A stretch of DNA of 11,114 nt from an uncultured Eubacteriales bacterium. Its GTDB lineage: Bacteria > Bacillota > Clostridia > Lachnospirales > Lachnospiraceae. Below are positions 1 through 7,248 of this stretch, in pieces. Every line of letters begins with the position of its first letter. Within the stretch, counting starts at the first letter, position 1. The notes under the pieces were generated by a model. The model made no database searches. It was not told the origin of the DNA and saw only the letters and a list, made by a program, of their open reading frames with translations. The translations under genes and the position numbers were made by a program. The DNA is taken from assembly GCA_900549105.1 (NCBI GenBank), contig URND01000100.1:1-11114 (forward strand), in the 5' to 3' direction.

Positions 1-1528
1 TGATCAGCGGAAGGTCCGTTATCCAGGCATCCGTTCCGATTTTTTCTGTCACCCAGGAAGCCAGCAGCGGATTGCCGTGAAGAAGAAAACGCCGCTGAGT
101 GATACCGTTGGTCTTATTATTAAATTTCTCCGGCATCATTTCATAGAAATCTCTCAATTCCCGTTTCTTAAGAATCTCCGTATGCAGACGGGCCACGCCG
201 TTCACCGAGAAGCCGGCGACAATCGCCATATTTGCCATGCGGACCTGGCCTTCATAGAGAACCGCCATGCTCCGAATCTTATTATACTGATTCGGATAAC
301 GTTCCTCCACTTCGATAAGGAAGCGGCGGTTAATTTCCTGTACAATCTGATAAATTCTCGGAAGCAGGCGCATAAATAAGTCAACCGGCCATTTTTCCAA
401 AGCTTCCGCCATAATTGTATGATTGGTATAGGCACAGCATTTTGTTGTAATTTCCCATGCTTCGTCCCATTCCATCCCCTCTTCATCAAGAAGGATACGC
501 ATCAATTCGGGTACAGTCACCGTCGGATGGGTGTCATTCAACTGGAAGCAGACTTTCTCCGGCAGTTTATGCAAATCCGAATGACATTCTTTATATTTTT
601 TGATTGCCTGCTGAACACTGGCAGATACAAAGAAATACTGCTGTTTGAGGCGCAGCTCTTTGCCGCTGTAGTGGTTATCATTTGGATAAAGCACGTCAAC
701 AATATTCTTTGCCAGGTTCTCCTGCTCTACAGCGTGAAGATAGTCTCCTTTATCAAAGGAAGCCAGGTTAAATTCCTGAATTGGCTGTGCATCCCAGATT
801 CGGAGTGCGTTTACCACATTATTATTGTAACCGACAACCGGAATATCATATGGCACCGCATGAACTGCCTGATAGCCATCATGGATAAAACGATTTCTCT
901 GCCGCTCCGCATCCCATTCAATCCGAACATAGCCGCCGAACTTAACTGTCTGAGTATACTCCGGCCGTTTAATTTCAAATGGATTGCCGTTTTCCAGCCA
1001 GTTATCCGGCACTTCAACCTGATAACCGTCATGGATTTCCTGTTTGAACATACCGTATTTATAGCGGATGCCGCAGCCATATACCGGGTAATTCAGAGTG
1101 GACAGGGACTCGATAAAGCAGGCTGCCAGACGGCCCAGACCGCCGTTGCCAAGAGCCGCATCCGGCTCCTGGTCTTCCAAAACATTGATATCCAGTCCGA
1201 GTTCCTCGAGAACCGCTGCCACATCTTCATAGCAGCACAGGTTAATCAGGTTATTTCCGAGGGCTCTGCCCATCAAAAACTCCATGGATAAATAATAAAC
1301 ATATTTTGCATCCTGTTTCTTAAAGGCTTTCTGTGTCGCAAGCCAGCGGTCAACGATTAAATCTTTTACCTCAAAAGCCACCGCCTGGAAAATTTCCTGC
1401 TGACTCGCTGTTTCCAACGTCTTACGGAACAAAACTTTTAAATTATCTAATACATTTTTCTTAAAAACTTCTTTGTCAAAACCAATTGCTGTCGGGTTCT
1501 TTACTACTGTTTTTGTATTTGTTTCCAA
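1..1528 (-). CDS. glgP: Glycogen phosphorylase (alpha-glucan phosphorylase), N-terminal 509 codons, truncated by window edge
   Basis: Cytosolic PLP enzyme that releases glucose-1-phosphate from glycogen or maltodextrin by phosphorolysis. Reading the minus strand gives one uninterrupted frame. It contains family landmarks YYLSMEFLMGRAL (about residues 78-90), LGNGGLGRLAACF (126-138), QLNDTHPTVTVPELMRIL and AYTNHTIMAEALEKWPVDLF, and near the edge NNKTNGITQRRFL. The family is about 750-850 residues long, so the C-terminal third with the PLP-binding lysine lies outside the window and activity cannot be judged. Start: TTG at 1528-1526 follows a GGAGG (1541-1537) with 8-nt spacing. An in-frame ATG at 1543-1541 would overlap that GGAGG and has no site of its own, so TTG is preferred. 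The gene lies 27 bp downstream of ileS with no terminator visible between them, so read-through from ileS is likely. Identity is firm; the exact glucan substrate is not determinable. Confidence 0.95.
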   Translation of the reverse strand, partial: METNTKTVVKNPTAIGFDKEVFKKNVLDNLKVLFRKTLETASQQEIFQAVAFEVKDLIVDRWLATQKAFKKQDAKYVYYLSMEFLMGRALGNNLINLCCYEDVAAVLEELGLDINVLEDQEPDAALGNGGLGRLAACFIESLSTLNYPVYGCGIRYKYGMFKQEIHDGYQVEVPDNWLENGNPFEIKRPEYTQTVKFGGYVRIEWDAERQRNRFIHDGYQAVHAVPYDIPVVGYNNNVVNALRIWDAQPIQEFNLASFDKGDYLHAVEQENLAKNIVDVLYPNDNHYSGKELRLKQQYFFVSASVQQAIKKYKECHSDLHKLPEKVCFQLNDTHPTVTVPELMRILLDEEGMEWDEAWEITTKCCAYTNHTIMAEALEKWPVDLFMRLLPRIYQIVQEINRRFLIEVEERYPNQYNKIRSMAVLYEGQVRMANMAIVAGFSVNGVARLHTEILKKRELRDFYEMMPEKFNNKTNGITQRRFLLHGNPLLASWVTEKIGTDAWITDLPLI

Positions 1529-1536
1529 TGAGTTTA

Positions 1537-1541
1537 CCTCC
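1537..1541 (-). promoter_or_regulatory. Ribosome binding site that selects the TTG start of glgP
   Basis: GGAGG on the minus strand, 8 nt before the TTG at 1528. It lies inside the codons that would follow the alternative ATG at 1543, which argues against that ATG. Confidence 0.75.
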
Positions 1542-1555
1542 ATTATTCTGTATTC

Positions 1556-4500
1556 TCAGACTTTCTTAACCCCCAGTGTCACTGTCTCGCCATTGATATT
1601 CCATTCTTTCACATAGCCATCTGTACTTCCGAAGATTACTTCTTCCGCGAGAACATCCTTCTTTACGCCCTCAGCGTTCTTTTCTGTAATCGCTTTCAGT
1701 TTATCATTGCCTTTCATAGAGAGAACAATGTGGTCCATCACCTCAAAATCCGCTTCCTTACGCATTGTCTGAATCTTTGAAATGATTTCGCGCACGAAGC
1801 CTTCCTCAATCAGTTCTTCTGTCAACTGGGTATCCAGAACAACCGTGACATTTCTGTCTGTCACAGAAACATAGCCTTCGGTCTGAGCAGAATCAATCAG
1901 CAAATCCTCTTCCAGAAGAGCTACCTCCTGGCCGTTCACATCAAATGTAAGCTGTCCCTTTTCTTTAAGTTCTGCCATTGCTTTGTTGCCGTCGACACTG
2001 CTCAGATACTGTTTGATACCGCCGAGAAGTTTTCCATACTTCGGCCCAACGGTACGCAGCTGCGGTTTAAAGGTATAGGATGTAAATGCGCTCACATCCT
2101 CGGCAAAAGCCATCTTTTTCACATTCAGCTCATCTTCCACGATTTCCTGATAGAATTCCGGCAGCTCAAAATCGGCCTTCACATACATCTGGCCAATCGG
2201 CTGACGGTTTTTGATGTTTGCCGTATTACGGCAGGCACGGCCCGCCACAACAATCTGAAGTACCAAATCCATATTGGCTTCCAGCTCATGATCAATAAAA
2301 GCTTCATTCTCCTGCGGGAAGTCGCACAGATGGATACTCTCCGGAGCAGTCTTATCGATGCTGCGAACCAGATTCTGATAAATATCCTCTGTCATAAACG
2401 GAATCATCGGAGCAGCAACCTTTGCCACAGTCACAAGGGCTGTATGCAATGTCATATAGGCATTAATCTTATCCTGCGGCATACCCTTTGCCCAGAAACG
2501 CTCGCGGCTCCGGCGAACATACCAGTTACTCATATCATCCACAAATTCCTGAAGGGCACGGCCCGCATCCGGAATCCGGTAATTTCCAAGGTCGTCATCC
2601 ACTTCTTTAATCAGAGTATTCAATTTGGACAACAGCCATTTATCCATAACGGATAATTTTTCATAGTCTAATGTATATTTTGTAGCATCAAATTCATCAA
2701 TATTCGCATAGAGGACAAAAAATGCGTAAGTATTCCACAATGTACCCATAAATTTACGCTGTCCTTCCACAACAGCCTTTCCGTGGAAACGGTTTGGCAG
2801 CCATGGGGCGGAATTCACATAGAAATACCAGCGAATCGCATCTGCGCCATAGGTTTCCAGCGCTTCAAAGGGGTCTACTGCATTTCCTTTGGATTTACTC
2901 ATCTTCTGGCCATTTTCATCCTGAACATGGCCGAGAACGATAACATTTTTATATGGCGCTTCGTTAAAAAGAAGAGTGGAAATCGCCAACAGGGAATAGA
3001 ACCAGCCGCGGGTCTGATCCACCGCTTCCGAAATAAAGTCTGCCGGGAACTGGGCCTTAAATACCTCTTCATTTTCAAACGGATAATGATGCTGTGCAAA
3101 CGGCATAGAGCCGGAATCGAACCAGCAGTCAATAACCTCCGGCACACGCTTCATCGGCTTGCCGCACTTCGGACATGTGATTGTAATTTCATCAATATAT
3201 GGGCGATGTAATTCCACAGTTTTTGCAGCTTCGTTACCGCTCATCTCATATAATTCCTGACGGCTTCCGATGGAATGCTGATGACCGCATTCACACTCCC
3301 AGATATTTAACGGCGTTCCCCAATAACGGTTACGGCTGATGCCCCAGTCCTGAACATTTTCAATCCAATCGCCGAAACGGCCTTTTCCGATACTTTCAGG
3401 AATCCAGTTGATTGTATTATTATTGCGAATCAAATCCTCTCTGACCGCAGTCATTTTGATAAACCAGGATTCTCTTGCATAGTAGATCAGCGGAGTATCG
3501 CAACGCCAGCAATGCGGATAGCTGTGTTCAAATTTCGGCGCATCAAAGAGAAGTCCCCGTTTTTCCAAATCCTCCAAAACCAGCGGGTCTGCTTTCTTTA
3601 CAAACTTGCCTCCAAACGGCGTATCCTCTGTCATGTTGCCTTTGGAGTCAACAAGCTGTACGAACGGCATGTCATATTTGCGGCCTACCCGGGCATCGTC
3701 TTCACCAAATGCCGGCGCCTGATGAACAACGCCGGTACCATCTGTCAGGGTAACATATTCGTCGCACAGCACATAAAATGCTTTTTTATGCTGTTTTTCA
3801 GCAATCTTTGCCGCTGCCTCATAGAGCGGTTCATATTCTTTATATTCAAGTTCTTTTCCTTTGAAGGTCGCAAGAACTTCGTATGCCGGGGCATCTTCTG
3901 TTTTCAGCTTGCCGAGCACCGTATCCAGCAATGCTTCCGCCATATAATAGGTATAGCCGTCAGCCGCCTTAACCTTTGCATAATCTTCATCCGCATTGAC
4001 ACAAAGCGCCACGTTGGACGGCAGTGTCCACGGAGTGGTCGTCCATGCCAGAATGTAAGCATCCTCTCCGACAACCTTGAATCGAACGATGGCGGAACGT
4101 TCCTTTACATCCTTATAACCCTGAGCAACCTCCTGGGCTGACAGCGGCGTGCCGCAGCGCGGACAGTAAGGAACAACTTTAAAGCCTTTATATAATAAAC
4201 CTTTTTCCCAAATCTGTTTCAATGCCCACCACTCAGATTCAATATAATCATCATGATAAGTCACATATGGATGGTCCATATCCGCCCAGAAACCAACTGT
4301 ACCGGAGAAATCTTCCCACATGCCTTTATATTTCCATACACTCTCTTTGCACTTGTCAATAAAAGGAACCAGGCCATACTCCTCAATCTGTTCCTTTCCA
4401 TCCAGGCCGAGCAGCTTTTCCACTTCCAATTCCACCGGCAGGCCATGGGTATCCCATCCGGCCTTTCTAGGCACCTGATAGCCTTTCATCGTCTTATAAC

Positions 4501-4708
4501 GCGGAATCATATCCTTGATAACACGGGTCAGCACATGGCCAATATGCGGTTTTCCATTGGCCGTCGGCGGGCCGTCATAAAATGTATATTCCGGAGCATG
4601 CTTCCGGGATTCAATACTCTTCTTGAAAATGTCATTTTCCTGCCAGAATTTTTCTACGTTCTTTTCTCTTTCCACAAAATTCATATTCGTAGAAACTTTT
4701 TCGTACAC
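1556..4708 (-). CDS. ileS: Isoleucyl-tRNA synthetase, type 2 (eukaryote/archaea-like) IleRS
   Basis: Class I synthetase that charges tRNA-Ile and hydrolyses mischarged Val-tRNA-Ile. The protein is 1050 aa, normal for the family. Seen: GPPTANGKPHIGH with the HIGH motif at 55-58; GWDTHGLPVELEVEK (84-98), typical of the type 2 form; cysteine pairs at 182/185, 400/403 and 512/515, the outer ones probable zinc ligands; CP1 editing-domain motifs TTTPWTLPSN (223-232) and GTGVVHQAPAFGEDD (324-338); KMSKS at 602-606; then the anticodon-binding and C-terminal domains. Start is GTG at 4708-4706, with GGAGG at 4720-4716 spaced 7 nt. ATG at codon 9 is possible but has no comparable site. Type 2 IleRS enzymes are generally less sensitive to mupirocin than type 1; that is family knowledge and was not tested here. 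Expression is expected to be governed by the upstream T-box, and glgP follows closely. Confidence 0.97.
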   Translation of the reverse strand: MYEKVSTNMNFVEREKNVEKFWQENDIFKKSIESRKHAPEYTFYDGPPTANGKPHIGHVLTRVIKDMIPRYKTMKGYQVPRKAGWDTHGLPVELEVEKLLGLDGKEQIEEYGLVPFIDKCKESVWKYKGMWEDFSGTVGFWADMDHPYVTYHDDYIESEWWALKQIWEKGLLYKGFKVVPYCPRCGTPLSAQEVAQGYKDVKERSAIVRFKVVGEDAYILAWTTTPWTLPSNVALCVNADEDYAKVKAADGYTYYMAEALLDTVLGKLKTEDAPAYEVLATFKGKELEYKEYEPLYEAAAKIAEKQHKKAFYVLCDEYVTLTDGTGVVHQAPAFGEDDARVGRKYDMPFVQLVDSKGNMTEDTPFGGKFVKKADPLVLEDLEKRGLLFDAPKFEHSYPHCWRCDTPLIYYARESWFIKMTAVREDLIRNNNTINWIPESIGKGRFGDWIENVQDWGISRNRYWGTPLNIWECECGHQHSIGSRQELYEMSGNEAAKTVELHRPYIDEITITCPKCGKPMKRVPEVIDCWFDSGSMPFAQHHYPFENEEVFKAQFPADFISEAVDQTRGWFYSLLAISTLLFNEAPYKNVIVLGHVQDENGQKMSKSKGNAVDPFEALETYGADAIRWYFYVNSAPWLPNRFHGKAVVEGQRKFMGTLWNTYAFFVLYANIDEFDATKYTLDYEKLSVMDKWLLSKLNTLIKEVDDDLGNYRIPDAGRALQEFVDDMSNWYVRRSRERFWAKGMPQDKINAYMTLHTALVTVAKVAAPMIPFMTEDIYQNLVRSIDKTAPESIHLCDFPQENEAFIDHELEANMDLVLQIVVAGRACRNTANIKNRQPIGQMYVKADFELPEFYQEIVEDELNVKKMAFAEDVSAFTSYTFKPQLRTVGPKYGKLLGGIKQYLSSVDGNKAMAELKEKGQLTFDVNGQEVALLEEDLLIDSAQTEGYVSVTDRNVTVVLDTQLTEELIEEGFVREIISKIQTMRKEADFEVMDHIVLSMKGNDKLKAITEKNAEGVKKDVLAEEVIFGSTDGYVKEWNINGETVTLGVKKV

Positions 4709-4734
4709 TATAATTCCTCCTTTTATATTCCTTT

Positions 4735-4850
4735 AATACCTCGCCAAGGGCTCTACAGGTAACTCCGCTCAACTAAGCTCGAAAATACCTCGCTAAGTTT
4801 CCCGGAGTGCATTCGCACTAGGCTCGAAAATACCTCGCCAAGGGCTCATA
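4735..4850. repeat. Short direct-repeat cluster between the T-box terminator and ileS
   Basis: AATACCTCGCCAAGGGCTC occurs perfectly at 4735-4753 and 4829-4847. A third, variant unit has GCTCGAAAATACCTCG at 4777-4792, which recurs at 4822-4837 (45-bp offset). A perfect small hairpin, AGTGC-ATTC-GCACT, sits at 4806-4819. No coding frame is apparent. The cluster is transcribed as part of the ileS leader. It looks like a short interspersed repeat family (MITE- or REP-like) rather than part of the riboswitch; that reading is inference. Confidence 0.7.
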
Positions 4851-5100
4851 GCAAAGGGCCTCCATCCGCAAAGGATGAAAGCCCTGAAAAAACTATCATT
4901 ATACCACCTATGCAGAGACATACTATCATATGTCCTCCCGATAACGGCGGGATGCCGTCTCCCCTACAATCCTTTCGGACTTTCAGTTCACAACTCCGGA
5001 GTGATTTTCGACTTTATATTACTGATATCCGGCTTCCACCCTCCCGGACTCTCTGGGAAACTTCCTATAAAGCTACTGTCTCCATCTTCGTTTTTCGCAA
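4851..5100 (-). ncRNA. T-box riboswitch leader of ileS (tRNA-Ile specific, specifier AUC)
   Basis: cis-acting leader that senses uncharged tRNA-Ile and switches a terminator to an antiterminator. On the minus strand, Stem I has GGAG (5083-5080) pairing CUCC (5001-4998), and an AGUA S-turn strand (5077-5074) facing GAA. The specifier codon AUC (5005-5003) is followed by the conserved A. Higher up, GCUUUAUA pairs with UAUAAAGU. The distal part reads CAGAGAG, then UCCGG (5048-5044) / CCGGA (5032-5028) closing a loop with GGGUGGAAG. The antiterminator is GCAUAGG (4913-4907) with CCUUUGC (4874-4868) plus AUGA (4899-4896) with UCAU (4878-4875), around a 7-nt bulge UGGUAUA (4906-4900). UGGU can pair with the ACCA end of tRNA-Ile. 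The T-box bulge departs from the usual UGGNACC. The match of specifier to downstream gene makes the call strong. Confidence 0.9.
4853..4885 (-). terminator. T-box regulatory terminator hairpin upstream of ileS
   Basis: Two 13-nt arms (4885-4873 and 4867-4855), fully paired if G-U is allowed, around a 5-nt loop. The 5' arm contains the CAUCC needed by the antiterminator, so the two folds exclude each other. The following U tract is short (UUUGC), so termination may be leaky. Confidence 0.75.
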
Positions 5101-5105
5101 TCTTA

Positions 5106-5134
5106 ATCATATTATATATTTTTTCCACTGTCAA
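5106..5134 (-). promoter_or_regulatory. Promoter of the T-box-ileS(-glgP) transcript
   Basis: Minus-strand TTGACA (5134-5129), a 17-nt spacer and TATGAT (5111-5106). This is near-consensus for the housekeeping sigma factor. The predicted start at about 5099 falls just upstream of T-box Stem I, which supports both calls. Confidence 0.85.
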
Positions 5135-5201
5135 CTCTTCAATTTCAATTCCTTGGATTTTCTTTCGTAATTCTTAATTTTTTTCTTTTAACATAATTTT
5201 C

Positions 5202-5230
5202 CGCTGATAGTCCCGGATATATGTTATACT
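5202..5230 (+). promoter_or_regulatory. Probable promoter of the ABC exporter operon (extended -10)
   Basis: TGTTATACT at 5222-5230 gives an extended -10 (TGN plus TATACT) about 40 nt before the first start codon. No good -35 is seen at 16-18 nt spacing (5202-5207 is CGCTGA), so an activator may be needed; that is inference. The 5135-5200 stretch between the two divergent promoters is AT-rich and shows nothing else recognisable. Confidence 0.55.
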
Positions 5231-5269
5231 ACTACTATATGCACACATTTTTTATTGGAGGAAAAAAAT

Positions 5270-6544
5270 ATGACTAAAAAGAAAAAGATTATTTTTATAT
5301 CTGCCGGCGCAGCGGTTGTTCTGATTCTTCTGATTATTATCTGGTTTTTTGTTTCCAGAAAATCTTCATCCTCAGCAGACGGCGCCGTTGCCTACACAAC
5401 TCCGGTGTCCATGCTGACTACCTCAACAACCGGTATGGTGAACCGTTATGCCGGCGTTGTAGAACCGCAAAAAACTGTAAAAATTCAAAAAGCCTCTGAT
5501 AAAAATGTCAAGGAGGTTTTCGTTAAGGAAGGCGATACGGTAACAAAGGGCGCCCCGCTCTTCGCCTATGACACTGATGAAATTCAAATGAAATTAAGCG
5601 AAGCCGAACTGGAGTTGGAACGGATCGGCACAGAGATTTCCACACTCTATAATCAGATAGAGACTCTCCAGGCCGAAAAGGAAAAAGCCCCGGAAAGCGA
5701 AGTATTTTCCTACACCACTCAGATATTGACAGCCCAGAATGATGTCAAGCGCGCTGAATACAATCAGAAAAGCAAAGGCGTTGAAATCGATCAGATTCGC
5801 AAATCCCTGGAAAACGCCACCGTCACCAGTGAAATCGACGGCATTGTGAAATCCATCAACGACGGCACGCAAAATTCTTATGGATATGACAATGATTCGT
5901 CCTATATGACAATTCTTTCCAATAATGAATATCGAATCAAGGGAACTATTAATGAACAAAATATGTATGCTATCAGCACCGGGCAGGAAATGCTCGTTCA
6001 TTCCAGAATCGATGAGGACCTCGTATGGCGGGGCACGGTCACCGAAGTGGATACTGAAAATCCGGTGAGCAATCAGAATAACATGTATATTTCCTCAGGC
6101 AGCGATACGAACACCACTTCTTCCTCTTATAATTTTTATGTGGAATTATCCGATGAAGCAGTTCTCATGCTTGGACAGCATGTATTTATGGAGCCGGACG
6201 TCGGCCAGAATGAAACAAAAGAGGGCCTGTGGCTTTCCAGCTATTATCTTGTCTTTGACGGCAATGACGCCTATGCGTGGGTCTGCGGCAAAAATGACAA
6301 GCTGGAAAAACGCAAAATCACTACCGGGCAGCATGATGAAACAATGGATGAATATGAAATCACTTCAGGGCTCACGCTGGAAGACGCCATCGCCTTCCCG
6401 GATGACACATTAACCGAAGGTATGCCTTGCGTCAATGCCGCTTCTCAGGGAGACGCAGATATGAGCGGTTCCGATATGGGCGGCGCAGATATGGGCGGCG
6501 CAGATATGAACGCTGTCGGCGGTATGGAGGAAGTAGTTGAATGA
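5270..6544 (+). CDS. MacA/HlyD-like periplasmic-adaptor-type (membrane fusion) protein 1 of an ABC exporter
   Basis: Membrane-anchored adaptor predicted to work with the ATPase and permease encoded downstream. The protein is 424 aa. It has a lysine-rich N-terminus, a single TM helix at about 7-28, and a Ser-rich linker. The first lipoyl half (about 80-101, VFVKEGDTVTKGAPLFAYD) and second lipoyl half (about 181-200) flank a predicted coiled-coil hairpin (103-180). A beta-barrel or membrane-proximal region follows to about 380. The tail 396-419 is an unusual Asp/Gly/Met run with repeated GGADM. Start: ATG at 5270 follows GGAGG (5257-5261) by 8 nt. An in-frame TTG at 5255 overlaps that GGAGG and was rejected. 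The stop overlaps the ATPase start by 4 bp (ATGA), suggesting translational coupling. Substrate is unknown; MacAB relatives export antimicrobials, peptides or lipids. Confidence 0.88.
   Translation: MTKKKKIIFISAGAAVVLILLIIIWFFVSRKSSSSADGAVAYTTPVSMLTTSTTGMVNRYAGVVEPQKTVKIQKASDKNVKEVFVKEGDTVTKGAPLFAYDTDEIQMKLSEAELELERIGTEISTLYNQIETLQAEKEKAPESEVFSYTTQILTAQNDVKRAEYNQKSKGVEIDQIRKSLENATVTSEIDGIVKSINDGTQNSYGYDNDSSYMTILSNNEYRIKGTINEQNMYAISTGQEMLVHSRIDEDLVWRGTVTEVDTENPVSNQNNMYISSGSDTNTTSSSYNFYVELSDEAVLMLGQHVFMEPDVGQNETKEGLWLSSYYLVFDGNDAYAWVCGKNDKLEKRKITTGQHDETMDEYEITSGLTLEDAIAFPDDTLTEGMPCVNAASQGDADMSGSDMGGADMGGADMNAVGGMEEVVE
6473..6508 (+). repeat. 15-bp in-frame tandem repeat encoding GGADM units
   Basis: GATATGGGCGGCGCA is repeated perfectly at 6473-6487 and 6488-6502. 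A partial third unit, GATATG, follows at 6503-6508, and a degenerate unit precedes it (from about 6455). It lies in the 3' end of adaptor 1, where copy-number change would alter the Met-rich tail without a frameshift. Confidence 0.8.
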
Positions 6545-7248
6545 TATTAGAATTAGAACATGTTTATAAAGATTATATGCAGGGAAAAATGACCGTCCAT
6601 ATCCTGAAGGATATTTCTCTATCCGTTGAAAAAGGTGAATATCTGGCGATTATGGGGCCTTCCGGTTCGGGCAAAACAACCTTGATGAATATTATCGGCT
6701 GCCTCGATAAGCCAACGTCCGGCGCCTATCGCTTAAATGGGCAGGACGTCCTGGCCTATTCGGATAACGAGCTTTCGGACACCCGGCTTTACAATATCGG
6801 CTTCGTATTTCAGAGTTTCCATCTTCTGCCGAAACAGACAGCTTTGGAAAATGTCTACCTTCCGCTGATTTATGCAGGCGTTTCTAAAAAGGAACGTATC
6901 CAGCGGGCCACCGAAGCTCTTGAGCGGGTTGGCCTTGGCGACCGTCTTGATTTTAAACCAACGCAGCTCTCTGGCGGTCAGCAGCAGCGTGTTGCCATCG
7001 CCAGAGCCATCGTCAACCATCCGTCGATTCTTCTGGCTGATGAGCCGACCGGCGCCCTGGACAGTACCTCCGGGGAACAGGTTATGGAGCTTTTTCAGAA
7101 GCTCAACAATGAAGGGATTACAATTATTATGATTACTCACGATGCGGACATTGCCGCCCACGCCAAACGTCAGGCAATCATCCGTGATGGTATTCTCACT
7201 GGAAAGGAGGCCCCGGTTCATGAAAAAACCATTGATAGTAACGATTAG
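6541..7248 (+). CDS. ABC transporter ATP-binding protein, MacB/LolD-type
   Basis: Cytoplasmic ATPase that powers the exporter. It is a 235-aa stand-alone nucleotide-binding domain, the normal length for this class. Motifs seen: Walker A GPSGSGKTT (39-47), Q-loop FVFQSFHLL (Q91), signature LSGGQQQR (143-150), Walker B ILLADEP (163-169), D-loop GALD (171-174), and switch histidine H200 in MITHD. All catalytic positions are intact. The start ATG overlaps the adaptor 1 stop (ATGA). GGAGG at 6526-6530 lies 10 nt upstream, inside adaptor 1. The 3' end overlaps adaptor 2 by 29 bp. In Gram-negative MacB the ATPase is fused to the permease; here they are separate genes, as is usual in Firmicutes. Confidence 0.96.
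   Translation: MILELEHVYKDYMQGKMTVHILKDISLSVEKGEYLAIMGPSGSGKTTLMNIIGCLDKPTSGAYRLNGQDVLAYSDNELSDTRLYNIGFVFQSFHLLPKQTALENVYLPLIYAGVSKKERIQRATEALERVGLGDRLDFKPTQLSGGQQQRVAIARAIVNHPSILLADEPTGALDSTSGEQVMELFQKLNNEGITIIMITHDADIAAHAKRQAIIRDGILTGKEAPVHEKTIDSND

Noticed and set aside
419..1291. Long open frame of 290 codons on the plus strand opposite glgP
   Set aside because: The minus strand here encodes clear glycogen phosphorylase motifs without a break, so the plus-strand frame is a shadow with no family resemblance.
4898..4906. TGGTATAAT on the minus strand as an extended -10 promoter for ileS
   Set aside because: It coincides exactly with the T-box bulge UGGUAUA and flanking AUGA, and there is no -35. 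The consensus promoter at 5106-5134 is far better.
4988..5110. A 40-codon minus-strand open frame (ATG 5110 to TGA 4988) with plausible-looking codons
   Set aside because: It has no ribosome binding site, its start overlaps the -10 of the ileS promoter, and the same bases form T-box Stem I and the specifier loop.
5255..5269. TTG at 5255 as start of adaptor 1
   Set aside because: It overlaps the GGAGG that serves ATG 5270, and has no site of its own.
7142..7219. ATG at 7142 as start of adaptor 2
   Set aside because: It adds 26 residues translated from within the ATPase gene with no ribosome site, and would put extra residues before a normal Lys-Lys plus TM N-terminus at 7220.
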